Positions 1 through 8,862 are shown, counted from the first letter of the stretch. The stretch: 64,000 nt of DNA from DATAQC01 sp038238185 (GCA_038238185.1 JBBRXY010000006.1:9163-73162), one strand, 5' to 3'. Made by a program: numbers and translations. Notes: a model not told the origin generated them from the sequence alone.

Positions 1-435
1 ATACAGGGCAAGGTCGGGGCCATCTCCGCCGGTAACTTGTTCAGCTTGGCTGTCGTCGCTCCGACCAAAGACGTCTGTGCTTTTCCACCACCGGCAACCA
101 GGATCGGGACATCGGGGGACGACTACATCCTGGCCAGCCCTGGCGAAAATGTGATCGACGGCAAGGGAGGGAACGATACAATCATTGGTACCACAGCCAA
201 TGACATCATTCTTGGCGGAGCCGGCGACGACGTGCTCTTCGGCTTGAGCGGGAACGATGTGCTCTGCGGCGGCTCAGGACGAGACGTGATTTTCGGCGGC
301 TCAGGCAACGATAATATCTATGGCGGTCCCGATCTGGATGTCGCACTGAATGGTGAGGCAGGCAACAACACAATTGACGGCGGGCCCGGTTTCGCATACG
401 TCTGCATAAACGCCACCACCATAACGAACTGCTGA
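1..435 (+). CDS. RTX-type calcium-binding repeat protein, C-terminal part
   Basis: The frame is open to the window edge, so this is probably the 3' end of a longer gene; a TTG at 37 is the first possible start inside. It carries about six nonapeptides of the GGxGxDxxx type (for example GGAGDDVLF and GGSGNDNIY) between residues 30 and 120, the calcium-binding parallel beta-roll of haemolysin-type secreted proteins. No catalytic domain and no signal peptide is visible in the part seen. It ends in a short tail containing two cysteines. The repeat family is clear; a toxin or adhesin role is not shown. Confidence 0.7.
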   Translation: MQGKVGAISAGNLFSLAVVAPTKDVCAFPPPATRIGTSGDDYILASPGENVIDGKGGNDTIIGTTANDIILGGAGDDVLFGLSGNDVLCGGSGRDVIFGGSGNDNIYGGPDLDVALNGEAGNNTIDGGPGFAYVCINATTITNC

Positions 436-639
436 CTTGGGCGTCGTATACCCTTCGTAATGGAGCAGCGCTAGCCTTCCCGCAGGAGGAACCATCAACG
501 GGACGTCCCGTCAGCTAGCCCCGCCTCCCGGAGAATCGTGTCCCGTAGGGGTGGTTCGGTGACCCGTCCCGGGAAGGGGGCCTTATACGGACGGAAACCG
601 CAGATACCCTTCGAACTCGTCTCCGGGTGGACACCGACG

Positions 640-955
640 ACGGCTCGCGAACCATGTCGACGATCCCGATCGAATCGGCGCGTGGGCGCCCTGGTCTGGA
701 CGAGACGGCGTTCCTGCGGGCCAACACCTGCCGCCACGGCGTCTTCGTCGCCGGCTTCGTGGACATCATCGGCGGCCGCCTCCTCACATCGTGGCCAGTA
801 GTAGCCGCCAGCGGGTCAGATGTAGCTCGCCGCCCGGCCCGAGGCCTTGGTTGGCGGGCGTGCACACCGTGGCCACCGACCCCGCCGCGGCTATGCCAAC
901 GGCGTGGCCGACAAGCTCGCCCATGCCACCCTCGTGGTCGATCCGCCGGGTGGGG
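640..955 (+). pseudogene. Degenerate ISL3-family transposase fragment
   Basis: Conceptual translation, with a frame change near 790-830, gives RPGLDETAFLRAN, then GFVDIIGGRLL, then RGYANGVADKLAHATLVVDP. These match, in order, the DDE-domain blocks of ISL3 transposases (the GVDETAFxR block, the GIVDLxxxRLL strand and the DxxxGYAxAxxxxxPxAxxVxDxFH block). Both ends are missing, at least one frameshift is present and no terminal inverted repeats are seen, so this is a dead remnant. It occupies the otherwise empty stretch between the RTX fragment and the beta-lactamase-like gene. Confidence 0.65.
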
Positions 956-1030
956 GCGGGTGGGGTTACCGAAAGGCTGACGCCCACCCGAGCGCGCCCG
1001 CCGGGCAGGAGGTCGGTACGCTGCCGAGAC

Positions 1031-1852
1031 GTGGCCACCCCCGACCAGCTCGACGGGTGGGGAGCGCCCGATGCCGCCGCCGGTGTAGTGGGTGACGGGG
1101 CCGCGGTGCTGGCCCGGTGGGGAGACTGCGCCCGCCGGAGCGGTTGGGCATCGGTGACCAAGCTCCTCACTGCCTGGGCGACGCTGGTGGCGGTGGAGGA
1201 GGGCACCGTCGAGCTCGACGAGCCCGCCGGGCCGCCGGGCTCGACGGTGCGGCATCTACTGGCGCACGCCTCGGGGCTGGCGTTCGACGAGGAGCGGACC
1301 CTCGCCGCCCCCGGGCAGGTGAGGATCTACTCGAACCGGGGCTACGAGGTTCTGGCTGAGGCACTGGCCGGCCGGGCGGAGATGCCGTTCGAGCGCTACC
1401 TGGCCGAGGCCGTGCTCGACCCTCTCCACATGGGCCTCACCCGGCTCGAGGGAACGGCTGCCGCAGGCCTGGTCGGTTCCCTCGACGACCTGCTGCTGTT
1501 TGCCGCCGAGCTGTTGGACCCGACGCTCGTGGCGACAGAGACGCTCACGTTGGCGACGACCGTGGCCTTTCCCGGCCTCGCCGGAGTCCTGCCCGGCATC
1601 GGACGCTTCGACTCTCTCGATTGGGGGCTGGGGTTCGAGCTCCGCAACGCAAAGTCGCCGCACTGGACGGGACGACAGAACTCGGCCGCCACCTTCGGCC
1701 ATTTCGGCGCCAGCGGCTCGTTTCTCTGGGTGGATCCCCAGGCGACGCTCGCGTGCGCGGCGTTGAGCGGTCGCCCGTTCGGCCCCTGGGCCCTCCAGGC
1801 ATGGCCGCCGTTCGCCGACGCCGTTCTGGAGGAGCTCTCGGGCCGGCGGTGA
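1031..1852 (+). CDS. Serine beta-lactamase-like hydrolase (PBP4/class C fold)
   Basis: About 273 residues from a GTG at 1031. The start is placed here because the region further upstream encodes the transposase remnant in another frame. The three motifs of the class C beta-lactamase/DD-peptidase fold are present in order: SVTK (S-x-x-K nucleophile motif) near residue 39, YSN (Y-x-N) near residue 100 and HFG near residue 235 (the K/HxG position). There is no signal peptide, so a cytosolic esterase or peptidase is more likely than a resistance enzyme. The protein is shorter than typical family members (about 350-400 residues). Downstream lies a convergent YdeI-like gene 19 bases away. Confidence 0.72.
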   Translation: MATPDQLDGWGAPDAAAGVVGDGAAVLARWGDCARRSGWASVTKLLTAWATLVAVEEGTVELDEPAGPPGSTVRHLLAHASGLAFDEERTLAAPGQVRIYSNRGYEVLAEALAGRAEMPFERYLAEAVLDPLHMGLTRLEGTAAAGLVGSLDDLLLFAAELLDPTLVATETLTLATTVAFPGLAGVLPGIGRFDSLDWGLGFELRNAKSPHWTGRQNSAATFGHFGASGSFLWVDPQATLACAALSGRPFGPWALQAWPPFADAVLEELSGRR

Positions 1853-1871
1853 CGACTCTGTGCGTTGCGGG

Positions 1872-2330
1872 TCAGCGGGCCGACTTGCCGCTCTTCAGGC
1901 GCTCGGCGGCCTGGGCCACCCGGCGGGTGCGCGTGTCGGTCCTCTTGGCCTCGGTGATCCACTCGGCGTACTCCCGTTGGTGGGTGTACGACAGCGATGC
2001 GAAGGCGTCTCGGGCGGCATCGTCTGTGGCCAATGCGGCGGCCAGGTCCTCGGGAACCTCGACCATTCGCGGCGCGTCGTCGCGCCGGAGCGTCACCTCC
2101 ACCGTCTCGCCGGCCTTGACGCCTGCCCCGGCCCGGTTTTCACGGTTGAGGGGAAGAAGGAACTTTCCCCCCATGGGCGCCACGGTGCTCCGGTACCGGT
2201 AACCGTTCACTGTCACCTCGACCGGAACCCGCCTCTTGGGCCCGAGTGCATCCATCACGTCCACGGGCACGTGGAAGAACGTCGCCGTCTTCCCATGGGG
2301 CTCGATACGGGCCTGGAACCGTTGTGTCAC
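1872..2330 (-). CDS. DUF1905/YdeI (OmpD-associated) family protein
   Basis: About 152 residues. The N-terminal half is a DUF1905 beta-barrel (RFQARIEPHGKTATF, YRSTVAPMGGKFLLP). The C-terminal 40 residues form the YdeI/OmpD-associated helix pair (FASLSYTHQREYAEWI, then TDTRTRRVAQAAERLKSG). A GTG at 2330 is chosen, just before the conserved domain. An upstream start at 2414 is open but would run through a decayed SMP-30 gene on the other strand. Members in other bacteria are linked to bacteriocin tolerance, but the biochemical role is unknown. It converges with the beta-lactamase-like gene. Confidence 0.72.
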   Translation of the reverse strand: MTQRFQARIEPHGKTATFFHVPVDVMDALGPKRRVPVEVTVNGYRYRSTVAPMGGKFLLPLNRENRAGAGVKAGETVEVTLRRDDAPRMVEVPEDLAAALATDDAARDAFASLSYTHQREYAEWITEAKRTDTRTRRVAQAAERLKSGKSAR

Positions 2331-2364
2331 GAACGCCAGGCTATGCACCGGACCCGGGACGATG

Positions 2365-2597
2365 CCGGTGTCGATTCTGGCGCCCAACGGGAACGAGGTG
2401 ACGCGGCTGTCCAAACCCGGTCAACTCGATCTATCCCTACGACTCGCCCGCCAACATCGCCTTCGACGGCAAGGGCTCGATACTCGTCACCAACCATGCC
2501 TTCGTCACGGGCGTCATCAACCCCGAGCAGTTGACTGGTCCTCGACGTCTTCGTCAAGGACCAGGGCTCACCGCTGGAGTTGCCCATCATCCTGTGA
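2365..2597 (+). pseudogene. C-terminal remnant of an SMP-30/NHL-type beta-propeller protein
   Basis: Reading with two frame changes (near 2413 and 2538) gives ILAPNGNEVTRLS, then DSPANIAFDGKGSILVTNHA, then VLDVFVKDQGSPLELP and a stop at 2595-2597. This is the last blade and tail of a secreted SMP-30/gluconolactonase-like propeller. The 5' part is gone, overwritten by the opposite-strand YdeI gene. The two frameshifts within 230 bases make it a pseudogene rather than a gene. Confidence 0.55.
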
Positions 2598-2604
2598 CAA
2601 CCCG

Positions 2605-2633
2605 TTGACCCGTTCGGACCCTCGCCGTAGGAT
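2605..2633 (+). promoter_or_regulatory. Sigma-70-type promoter for the lipoprotein gene
   Basis: TTGACC at 2605-2610, a 17-base spacer, then TAGGAT at 2628-2633, both close to the actinobacterial housekeeping consensus. It is followed at 2641-2650 by a purine-rich Shine-Dalgarno stretch (GGGGGAGGTG) and the ATG at 2656. It is the best-formed promoter seen in the window. Confidence 0.55.
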
Positions 2634-2655
2634 CCCGGGCGGGGGAGGTGGCCAC

Positions 2656-4014
2656 ATGCTGCTCGTCAGGAAACCACGTTTTTTCGCTCCGTTTGTCGTG
2701 GTCGCGTTGTTACTTGCGGCGTGCGGTGGGTCGACGAAGAAGTCAGCGTCGCCGCAGCCCTCGTCGACCATCAAGGACCGGCTGGCGCAACTTGCCGGGT
2801 CCGGGGTGTTCGTCGGGGGCGTGGCCATGACCGGCAACCTGGTGGCCACCCACCTCGACCGCACCGATCCGAACGCCATCGGCATGAGGATCTTCACCAC
2901 TGACGGACTGCCGAACGGCAACGCCGAGTGGTTCGAGGGCAAGGCCGACGCCGACGGCAAGTTCCAGTTCACGTCCACGAGCGGCACGGCCAAGATCGAC
3001 GGGAAGATCGAACCCTTCGACACCGACGGCACCATCACGTTCGGCGACGGGGTCACCCGCAACTTCTTCACCCGCCCGGCCGGCGACGGAGCCGGCGTCT
3101 TCGAGATCAAAGTGGATTCCGACGGGTCCTGGGAGGGCACATCCCTCGACGGCTCCCAGGTGTCGGCCAACCAGAGCGGCGACTACGTCGAGGGAGCGGT
3201 GATCTCGAGCAAGGGCGACCGCTACCCGTTCCGCCACAACGACCTCACCCGCCGTCTCGGCTACGAGATGGCCGGCGGTGCCCCCGACACCTACACCACC
3301 ATCGTCACCCGCCAGGCCACCGAGTTCCAGGGCCGGGGTGGCGACGTCCGCGGCGGAAAGCCCAGCGCCAACCTCATCGCCCTCGACCTCCAGCAGAACG
3401 GGAAGGCCACGCCGGGCGTCTACCACGGCCGGGTCGCCGCCGACACCGACCGGCTGAACTTCGAGGTCAAGGCCAACCCTGACGGCTCCCGCCTGCTCCG
3501 GTCCTACGTCTCGGATTCCGAGCCCGAGCCGGCCGGCGATATCGAGTGGTTCGCCGACACCGTCACTGGCAACGACTTTGCCCTCACCTCGAAGACCGGT
3601 GAAGCCAAGATGACCGGCACCATCGCCGACGACGGCATCTCCGGCCAGATCACCCTCACCGACGGAGTCACCCGCCGGTATTTCGCGGCCCCGAGCGGCC
3701 AGGGAGCGGGGATCTACAACGTCGAGGTCGCCTCCGACCGTCACCACACCGGCACCTCCGAGCAGGGCGCCAAGCTCGACCTCAAGTACGAGGACGGCAC
3801 GGTGATGGGCACCCTGACCTCTCCCGAGGGCGACCAGTACCCCATGCTGGGCGCCGACCTGGCCACGGCCTACCGCTACACCGACGAGTTCAGCAAGCCT
3901 GGCACCTACATCGCCTTCGTCGCCCCCCGGGGCCGGTACGTGTTCGGCCGCAGCGGTGACGTGCGCGGCGGCCACCCCGGCCTCAACATCATCGGCCTCG
4001 ACAAGAAGTGCTGA
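2656..4014 (+). CDS. Secreted lipoprotein with two tandem homologous halves
   Basis: 452 residues from an ATG preceded by a strong ribosome binding site. Residues 1-22 are a lipoprotein signal (basic start, hydrophobic stretch, lipobox LLAAC), so the mature protein should be lipid-anchored outside the membrane. The rest has two related units of about 190 residues (about 45-245 and 246-452). Each contains EWF, a T-x-K-x-GTI strand (GTAKIDGKI / GEAKMTGTI), ITFGDGVTRNFF / ITLTDGVTRRYF, a GAG(V/I)(F/Y) strand, a GDxYP turn and a closing GDVRGG motif. This looks like a duplicated all-beta domain. I do not recognise the family and no catalytic motif is apparent. Confidence 0.8.
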   Translation: MLLVRKPRFFAPFVVVALLLAACGGSTKKSASPQPSSTIKDRLAQLAGSGVFVGGVAMTGNLVATHLDRTDPNAIGMRIFTTDGLPNGNAEWFEGKADADGKFQFTSTSGTAKIDGKIEPFDTDGTITFGDGVTRNFFTRPAGDGAGVFEIKVDSDGSWEGTSLDGSQVSANQSGDYVEGAVISSKGDRYPFRHNDLTRRLGYEMAGGAPDTYTTIVTRQATEFQGRGGDVRGGKPSANLIALDLQQNGKATPGVYHGRVAADTDRLNFEVKANPDGSRLLRSYVSDSEPEPAGDIEWFADTVTGNDFALTSKTGEAKMTGTIADDGISGQITLTDGVTRRYFAAPSGQGAGIYNVEVASDRHHTGTSEQGAKLDLKYEDGTVMGTLTSPEGDQYPMLGADLATAYRYTDEFSKPGTYIAFVAPRGRYVFGRSGDVRGGHPGLNIIGLDKKC

Positions 4015-4107
4015 CCGGCCGTCCTGGCTGTTGCCCAAGGGTTGCCGACGAACGGTCGGTTTCGCCCCTTCGGAACGGCGCCCTCCCGGAGGGTGTCGTT
4101 AACCCTT

Positions 4108-4512
4108 CTACGGCACCGCTACGTACTGCCGCAGGAACGTCTGGGCTTCGGGGATGTCGAGGCGGTAGTCGACGTTCGTCGCATTGCACAGGGTGTCGCC
4201 CGTTGTCGTGATGGCGGCGATGACGTTGGTCTCGGTGGAACCGGCCCCGAAGAAGTTCGGCCCGCCGGAATCTCCGTTGCACGTGCCTCCGTCGCCGGTA
4301 GCTGCGTTCTGCGTGAGCCGTCCGGTACCCGGGACTGAGAGCGTTGAACGTGCCCACCGCGAATCGGCGGTAGCCGTCGTTCGGATAGGGAGGCTTCTGC
4401 ACCTGCGGTACTTCGGCGTAGTCGCCGTATCCGACCGTGGTGAACGCCGTCGACTGGTTCAGCGACCCATTGGCGTTCATCTGGTCCAGTATTCCCAGGG
4501 CGGGCACCTGGC
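4108..4512 (-). pseudogene. Fragment of a trypsin-like (S1) serine protease
   Basis: Two frames on the minus strand together give LNQSTAFTTVGYG, YRRFAVGTFNALSPGY and then, after a frameshift near 4310, GGTCNGDSGGPNFFG, TTTGDTLCNATNVDYRLD and a final RQYVAVP before the stop at 4108. GDSGGP is the catalytic serine motif of S1 proteases, and the following block matches the C-terminal strand and helix. The His and Asp of the triad are absent because the 5' part is missing. It abuts a glycosyltransferase remnant at about 4515, so a deletion probably joined the two. Confidence 0.65.
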
Positions 4513-4525
4513 CGGTGCCACGCCC

Positions 4526-4884
4526 TTACCGCCTTGTCGAGCACGACGACGGCGAGCAGGGGCAAGGCCTGGGCGAGGGTTTCGAGCCGTCCCGGGAGGC
4601 GCAGAACGAGGGCCAGGACGAAGGAGAAGCCCGAGACGTGAGTCCGAAGCCGACCACATCGGACACGTTGGCGGCCGAACGTGAGAGCGCCTGCCAGGCG
4701 TCGTCGCGCCACAAGCTCGACGGTCCCAGGGCGGGCAGCCGGACAGCCAGGGCGAATGCCGTCATGGCGACGGCGATGGCCCAGACCCACCGCAGGTCCG
4801 TGCCCGCCGGCGTCGCTTCTGCTCGTCGTTCACGCTCCGACGGCGGGACACACGTGCCTGCGGAAGATCACCCTCAGCCATCAT
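4526..4884 (-). pseudogene. N-terminal fragment of a GT39-like membrane glycosyltransferase
   Basis: Starts at an ATG-ATG pair (4884) with a basic leader (MMAEGDLPQARVSRRRS). After frame changes it continues as AFALAVRLPALGPSSLWRDD, the first transmembrane helix and catalytic acidic loop typical of GT39/ArnT-like mannosyltransferases, and then as FSFVLALVLRLPGRLETLAQ and a further hydrophobic stretch. The reading is broken at least twice and stops at the junction with the protease fragment, so most of the membrane domain is lost. It belongs to the decayed surface-polysaccharide neighbourhood that extends to 8735. Confidence 0.5.
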
Positions 4885-4965
4885 TGTGACCCTAGCGACC
4901 AACGCATAATTGCGCGTGGGCGCCGGCATCGACACGGACCCCTTCCTTGGGACCACAATACGACC

Positions 4966-6405
4966 GTGCCCCACGAACCCTTTCCCTGCCTCAGCGTCGT
5001 CGTCCCCTGCTTCAACGAGGAGTCGACCATCACCGAGCTGCTGGCCAAGGTGCTCGAGCAACCGTGGACGGCCGAGGTGGTGGTAGTCGATGACGGCTCG
5101 ACCGACGGCTCGGCCAGCGCCGCTGAGGCGGTAAGAGACGACCGCCTTCGCCTCGTACGACAGCCCCGAAATTTGGGAAAGGGTGCCGCCATCCGACGTG
5201 GGCTCGGCGAATCATCGTCGCCCTACGTCGTGGTGCAGGACGCCGATCTCGAGTACGACCCGAGGGAGTACGGGACCCTGCTGGAGCCCCTGCTCGACGG
5301 GAAGGCCGATGTGGTCTACGGCTCGCGGTTCTTGAGCACGGGCGCCCACCGTGTCCTGTACTTCTGGCACTCGGTCGGCAACCGGTTCCTGACCGTCCTC
5401 TCGAACATGGCGACCGACCTCAGCCTCACCGACATGGAGACGTGCTACAAGGCGTTCCGGCGGGAAGTCCTCGAGGACCTGGTTATCGAGGAGGACCGTT
5501 TCGGCTTCGAACCGGAGATAACCGCCAAGGTGGCCCGGGGTGGGTGGCGTGTGTACGAGGTCGGTATCTCCTATGCCGGGCGCACCTACGCCGAGGGTAA
5601 GAAGATCGACTGGCGCGATGGTGTTCGGGCCCTCTGGTGCATCGGTCGGTACAACCTCCCACGGCGGAATCTGGCCGCGCCGAGTCGGACGCCCGCCGAC
5701 TTTGCCTCCGCCGACGCCGAGCTGGCCACCGTCCTTGACTCGCTCGGTGCCAACGCTCCCAACTACACGGACTGGATCGCCGACCTGTGTCGTCCCTACC
5801 TCGGTGGCCGGGTCCTCGAGGTCGGTGCCGGACATGGCGACCTCACCGCCCGCTTCGCCCAGGTCGGTGCCCGAGTGGCGGCCACCGACATCTCCGAGCG
5901 CTGTTTGGGCGTGCTCGCAAAGCGCTTCGCCGATACCGAAGGTGTCGAGGTCCGCCACCTCGACCTGTTCGACCACGATGACGCCGGCGGCTACGACTCA
6001 GCCGTCCTGGTCAACGTCCTCGAGCACCTCCCCGATGACGCCGACGCCCTCAACGAGGTACGTGGCCTGGTCCGCTCGGGCGGTTACGTGGTGCTGTACG
6101 TGCCCGCCTTCGAGCGCCTTTACAGCCCGTTCGACCGGGCCGTCGGTCACTACCGGCGCTACGACCGGGCCCATCTGGCCCGCAACGTCGAGGCGGCCGG
6201 CCTCCGCGTGATCGAGGCTCGCTACGTGAACCAGCTCGGTGCCATCGCCTGGTGGCTCCTCGCCACGAAGTTGAAGCAGGTGCCCACTGAGGCGGCAAAG
6301 GTGCGCTTGTACGACCGCGCCGTCGTGCCCCGGCTGCGCAAGGTCGAGGAGCGCTACCGGACCGAGTTCGGCCAGTCGCTCTTCCTGGTCGCCATGGTGC
6401 CCTGA
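4966..6405 (+). CDS. Fused GT2 glycosyltransferase - SAM-dependent methyltransferase
   Basis: 479 residues from a GTG at 4966; an upstream extension of the frame has no coding character. Residues 8-240 are a GT-A glycosyltransferase of the dolichol-phosphate-mannose-synthase type (VVVPCFNEE, VVDDGSTDGS, the DxD-like DADLEYDP and YGSRF). Residues 275-479 are a class I methyltransferase (VLEVGAGHGDLTARF, then DLFD, VLVNVLEHL and YVPAF). The pair suggests an enzyme that makes a polyprenyl-phosphate sugar and modifies the product or lipid. There are no obvious membrane helices. It is the only fully intact glycan gene in this neighbourhood. Confidence 0.82.
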   Translation: MPHEPFPCLSVVVPCFNEESTITELLAKVLEQPWTAEVVVVDDGSTDGSASAAEAVRDDRLRLVRQPRNLGKGAAIRRGLGESSSPYVVVQDADLEYDPREYGTLLEPLLDGKADVVYGSRFLSTGAHRVLYFWHSVGNRFLTVLSNMATDLSLTDMETCYKAFRREVLEDLVIEEDRFGFEPEITAKVARGGWRVYEVGISYAGRTYAEGKKIDWRDGVRALWCIGRYNLPRRNLAAPSRTPADFASADAELATVLDSLGANAPNYTDWIADLCRPYLGGRVLEVGAGHGDLTARFAQVGARVAATDISERCLGVLAKRFADTEGVEVRHLDLFDHDDAGGYDSAVLVNVLEHLPDDADALNEVRGLVRSGGYVVLYVPAFERLYSPFDRAVGHYRRYDRAHLARNVEAAGLRVIEARYVNQLGAIAWWLLATKLKQVPTEAAKVRLYDRAVVPRLRKVEERYRTEFGQSLFLVAMVP

Positions 6406-6451
6406 CCGCCGTCCCGAGACGATGGCCTGGCCGGGATCGGTCAGGCCGGTT

Positions 6452-7377
6452 TCATGGCCCGTAACCGAGCTCGCCGACCAGGGGGCCGGCGTGCTCCAAC
6501 ACCCGGTCGACGTCGGTTTGGCTGAGCCGGTTTTGCCAGGACCAAGCGGCTGTCACCGGGTCGCGGTTCAGGTCGTGCTGCGTCGAGCCCAGTGCGACCT
6601 GGTCGAGCACTGGCCCCCGCAGCTCGGCGAGGGTCGCCGTGTTGGCCTTCGCCCACCGGAGGCCAAGCTGGTTCGCCAGTGCGGGGAAGCGCTTCTCCGG
6701 GTCGCCGGCGAGGTCCTCGTATCGGGTGACCACGAGCTCGGGGATAGTTTCGCGTAACGCCAGCAGCATGCCGTTGATCGCGCGCCATTCGAGGGCGGCC
6801 GAGAGCACGGGGTCGTCCTTGACATCGGTCCCGTGGCGCTCCACGTACTCCCGGTCGTCGGGCGTCAATTGGGCCGCCCACCCCGGTCGGGCGAGAACGT
6901 CGCTCACCCCCGACCAGCCCATGCGCACGTATCCCGCGACGTTCCCGCACGGGTGCCGGACGAGAGCCACCGGCCTCACGCCGAAGTCCCAGTGCAGCCA
7001 GGCCGCCAGGTGACCGGTGGTCGGGTTCTTGATCACCACGGTCGAGTGGCGGCGCTTCGCGGTTAGGAGCCGCGGAATCTCGCCCAGATCGCGAAGAAGC
7101 CGTCTCGGCTTACGAACGTCGGGGCCCCGAGGAGGCTCCACCCGTTGGGCCAACATGCGTTCCACCGACCGCCGAAGGTCGTCGGAGACGACGAGAGGGG
7201 TGTCTGGGCCAGGTGCCCGGCCGGACGGCCGAGCAAGAGCCTGCGGCGGTTCTCGGGGTTGAAGGGTTCGTAGACCTCGAACACCGACGGGTCCGCGGTC
7301 AACACCCGTCCGACCCAGGTCGTACCGGATCGGGGCATGCCGGTCAGCAGCACCGGCGCCGTGGAACCCGTGCTCAC
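6452..7377 (-). pseudogene. Sulfotransferase family gene with one frameshift
   Basis: The N-terminal part (GTG at 7377) carries the PAPS-binding P-loop LLTGMPRSGTTWVGRVL. The remainder continues in a different frame from about 7195 down to 6452 with VVIKNPTTG, ALVRHPCGNVAGYV (the 3'-phosphate-binding block), VVTRYEDLAGDPEKRF and a C-terminal SWQNRL motif. All core blocks are present once and in order, so one indel at a CT-rich site near 7195 accounts for the break. It is either a recent pseudogene or a sequencing error. The GTG overlaps the stop of the preceding GT2 fragment, showing that it was the last gene of a minus-strand glycan operon. Confidence 0.75.
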
Positions 7378-7745
7378 AGCAGCACAGCCCTGTGTTCGAC
7401 GCTGCCTGTCAGGTGTCCGAACCGGTTACCGGCGGTCCACGCCAGCAGGGCCCGGCCCTCGGGGAAGGTGGCCTCCGGAAGCTGGGCGAGCAGGTGGGCC
7501 CACGATTTCCACTCCGCGAACCGCCGAGGTCTCTGCCGCCCCGCCTGACCAGGCGCCGGGCCACGAGGGGCCGGCACCGTCCGTAGAGGAGCCCCTGACG
7601 CCACAGCTGTCTGGTCTCGGTGCGGTTGCGATAGTGGACGACGGCGGCGGGCTCGAATGTCGCCAAAGAGCCCGCGAGCCACAGCCGTAGGCCGACCTCG
7701 ATGTCATCGGTCCCGTAGATCTGCTCGGCCGAGCTGAGGACCCGT
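7374..7745 (-). pseudogene. C-terminal fragment of a GT2 glycosyltransferase
   Basis: Reads YGTDDIEVGLRLWLAG, FEPAAVVHYRNRTETRQLWR and YGRCRPLVARRL, then after a one-base frame change near 7525 reads FAEWKSWAHLLAQLPEA and a short tail to the stop at 7374-7376. The ED-type block followed by a Q/RxxRW-like helix (RQLWRQG) is the acceptor-site half of GT2 enzymes. The nucleotide-binding half is missing. In frame it runs straight on from the GT4-like fragment, so the two have been fused by loss of intervening DNA. Confidence 0.6.
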
Positions 7746-8735
7746 ACGTAGAGCGACCTCAGGGCAAGCCCGATATTGGCCTGGCTGCGCTCGCGCGCCA
7801 CACAGTCGGTTGCCGAGCGGGCCGACGACCAGGCGGCACCGTCCGCCAGAGCTGCGCTGATGGCAGCGGCCAGGGCCTCCGGGTCGTCCGGGGGCACGAC
7901 CCATCCGGTCCCGTCCTCGCGCACGGTGTCGCCGAGGGCCGCCACGTCGGTGGCCACGACGGGGACCCGGTAGGCGTAGGCGTCGTGCAGCACGCCGCTC
8001 TGGGACGCGAACTGAGAGTAGGGGAGCACGACGAGCGCGGCCCGCCGGTAGAGGGCCGCCTTGCGGGCAGGGTCGACCCATCCGATCTCAGCCGTGATCC
8101 GGCCGTCGACGGCCGCCGCCTCTGCTACCAGCCGCTCCAGGTGGGCGTCCCCTCGGCCGGCGAAGTGGAAGCGCAGGTCGGGCTCGTCGGCCAGCCGGTC
8201 GATGGTGGCGAGGAGCGCGGACAGGCCATTGTTGACCCGATCGCGAACGACGCGGCCAGGTCGTGGCGCGTCCACTCGTGGTGCACGACGAGATGGTCCG
8301 CCCGCCGGTACTCATGGCGGAGCAGCCAATCCTGCACGGCCGAGGGGAACCGGCTCTGATGGGGACGGACATCGTGGACACTTGCCACGATCGGCACCGA
8401 CGAGCGGGCGGGGTGGGATCCAGGCCATCGGTGAAGTAGTTGAAGAACAACAGGTGGCAGATGTCGTAGTCACCGGCGACGATGGCCCGTCGTCGCAGTC
8501 GGGCCCGTTGTGTGTACGTGGCGGTCCGGTCGAGGAACCATCTCGGGGTCCGAGGATCCAGGGGGCGAACATCGGGCAGGTTGGTTTGCACCCGCCACCT
8601 GTCACGACTGCCTGGCTGAGGTGAGCCGGGACGGTCGATGGCATGGACCAGGAGAGAGTCACCCGGTTCGGCAACGGCGGGAGCGAGGCCGATGTCCGCT
8701 TCACGGGCGAAGGGCCAGTACCAGTAGATGCGCAT
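7746..8735 (-). pseudogene. Frameshifted GT4-like glycosyltransferase
   Basis: Begins at ATG 8735 (MRIYWYWPFAREADIGLA). It continues in three successive frames: CHLLFFNYFTDGLDP, then IVASVHDVRPHQSRFP and RRADHLVVHHEWTR, then LRFHFAGRGDAHLERLV, VVLPYSQFASQSGVLHDAYA and VVATDVAALGDTVREDGTGW. The last blocks are the nucleotide-sugar-binding half of GT-B, GT4-family enzymes, with the ExG-type site here reading SQSGV. At least two indels (near 8400 and 8235) and probably a small deletion break the gene. It heads the decayed minus-strand run that ends with the sulfotransferase. Confidence 0.65.
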
Positions 8736-8862
8736 GTGCGGGTCAAGCCAAGCAGACCGGGCGTGAGACTCCTGACGCGCCGACTCCGGTCATGGAAGCC
8801 TACCGACGGGGATCGTCGTTGCTCTCGCGGCGCCATTCCCCGTACGGGAGACTGTCAGGACG

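Noticed and set aside
515..1255. 246-codon minus-strand frame
   Set aside because: Arg/Pro-rich shadow; the plus strand here carries the transposase remnant and the beta-lactamase-like gene.
2236..2655. N-terminal extension of the lipoprotein frame
   Set aside because: It has no coding character, crosses the SMP-30 remnant and lies upstream of a good promoter, ribosome binding site and lipoprotein signal.
2743..4038. Long minus-strand open frame opposite the lipoprotein gene
   Set aside because: It mirrors the codon pattern of a gene with a promoter, ribosome binding site and signal peptide; the product is low-complexity with no motif.
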